5,159 nt of DNA from a bacterium (GTDB taxonomy: Bacteria; Cyanobacteriota; Sericytochromatia; S15B-MN24; VGJW01): positions 1 through 5,159 of the forward strand of contig JAJYIO010000236.1 of NCBI GenBank assembly GCA_021790035.1, written 5' to 3'. The translations under genes and the position numbers were made by a program. Below are positions 5,158 through 5,159 of this stretch, piece after piece; position 1 is the stretch's first letter; each line of letters starts with the position of its first letter. The notes under the pieces were generated by a model that searched no databases, was not told where the DNA came from, and saw only the letters and a program-made list of their open reading frames with translations.

Positions 5158-5159
5158 GC

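Overview
This is a high-G+C window (about two thirds G+C by eye) from a flagellated bacterium. The coding regions strongly favour G or C at third codon positions and use ATG and GTG starts preceded by Shine-Dalgarno-like sequences. The lineage cannot be fixed from this sequence. The paired single-RCK TrkA proteins resemble the CeoB/CeoC type, which occurs in several phyla. The Thr/Pro-rich tails are suggestive but not diagnostic.

Layout, left to right. (1) Positions 2-517, plus strand: the nearly complete 3' part of a lipoprotein gene whose mature protein is mostly five tandem 15-residue Pro/Thr repeats, encoded by an almost perfect 45-bp minisatellite. (2) About 670-1788, plus: a TPR protein with a hydrophilic N-terminal half and five tandem TPR units. 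(3) Positions 1785-1968: a non-coding, MITE-like element with 18-bp terminal inverted repeats ending in CTAG. Its left end overlaps the TPR stop codon. (4) Positions 1969-2204: a leader with several short hairpins and no convincing gene. (5) Positions 2205-3881, plus: motA and motB, a two-gene operon for the flagellar stator. (6) Positions 3919-5060, minus: two K+ transport regulatory genes of the TrkA/RCK family, convergent with motAB. The first encodes only an RCK_N domain; the second has RCK_N plus RCK_C. A perfect TATAAT lies upstream of the pair. (7) The last bases may hold the start of a divergent plus-strand gene.

MotA and MotB together form the ion-driven torque unit: MotA contacts the rotor, and MotB carries the ion-binding Asp and anchors to peptidoglycan. 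The two RCK proteins probably assemble together as the cytoplasmic nucleotide-sensing ring of a Trk/Ktr-type K+ transporter whose membrane subunit is not in the window. No functional link between the stator genes and the K+ genes is visible; they simply converge. The part least explained by standard genes is the terminal-inverted-repeat element at 1785-1968. The coding minisatellite, the RCK_N-only protein and a substituted rotor-contact residue in MotA also deserve a second look.
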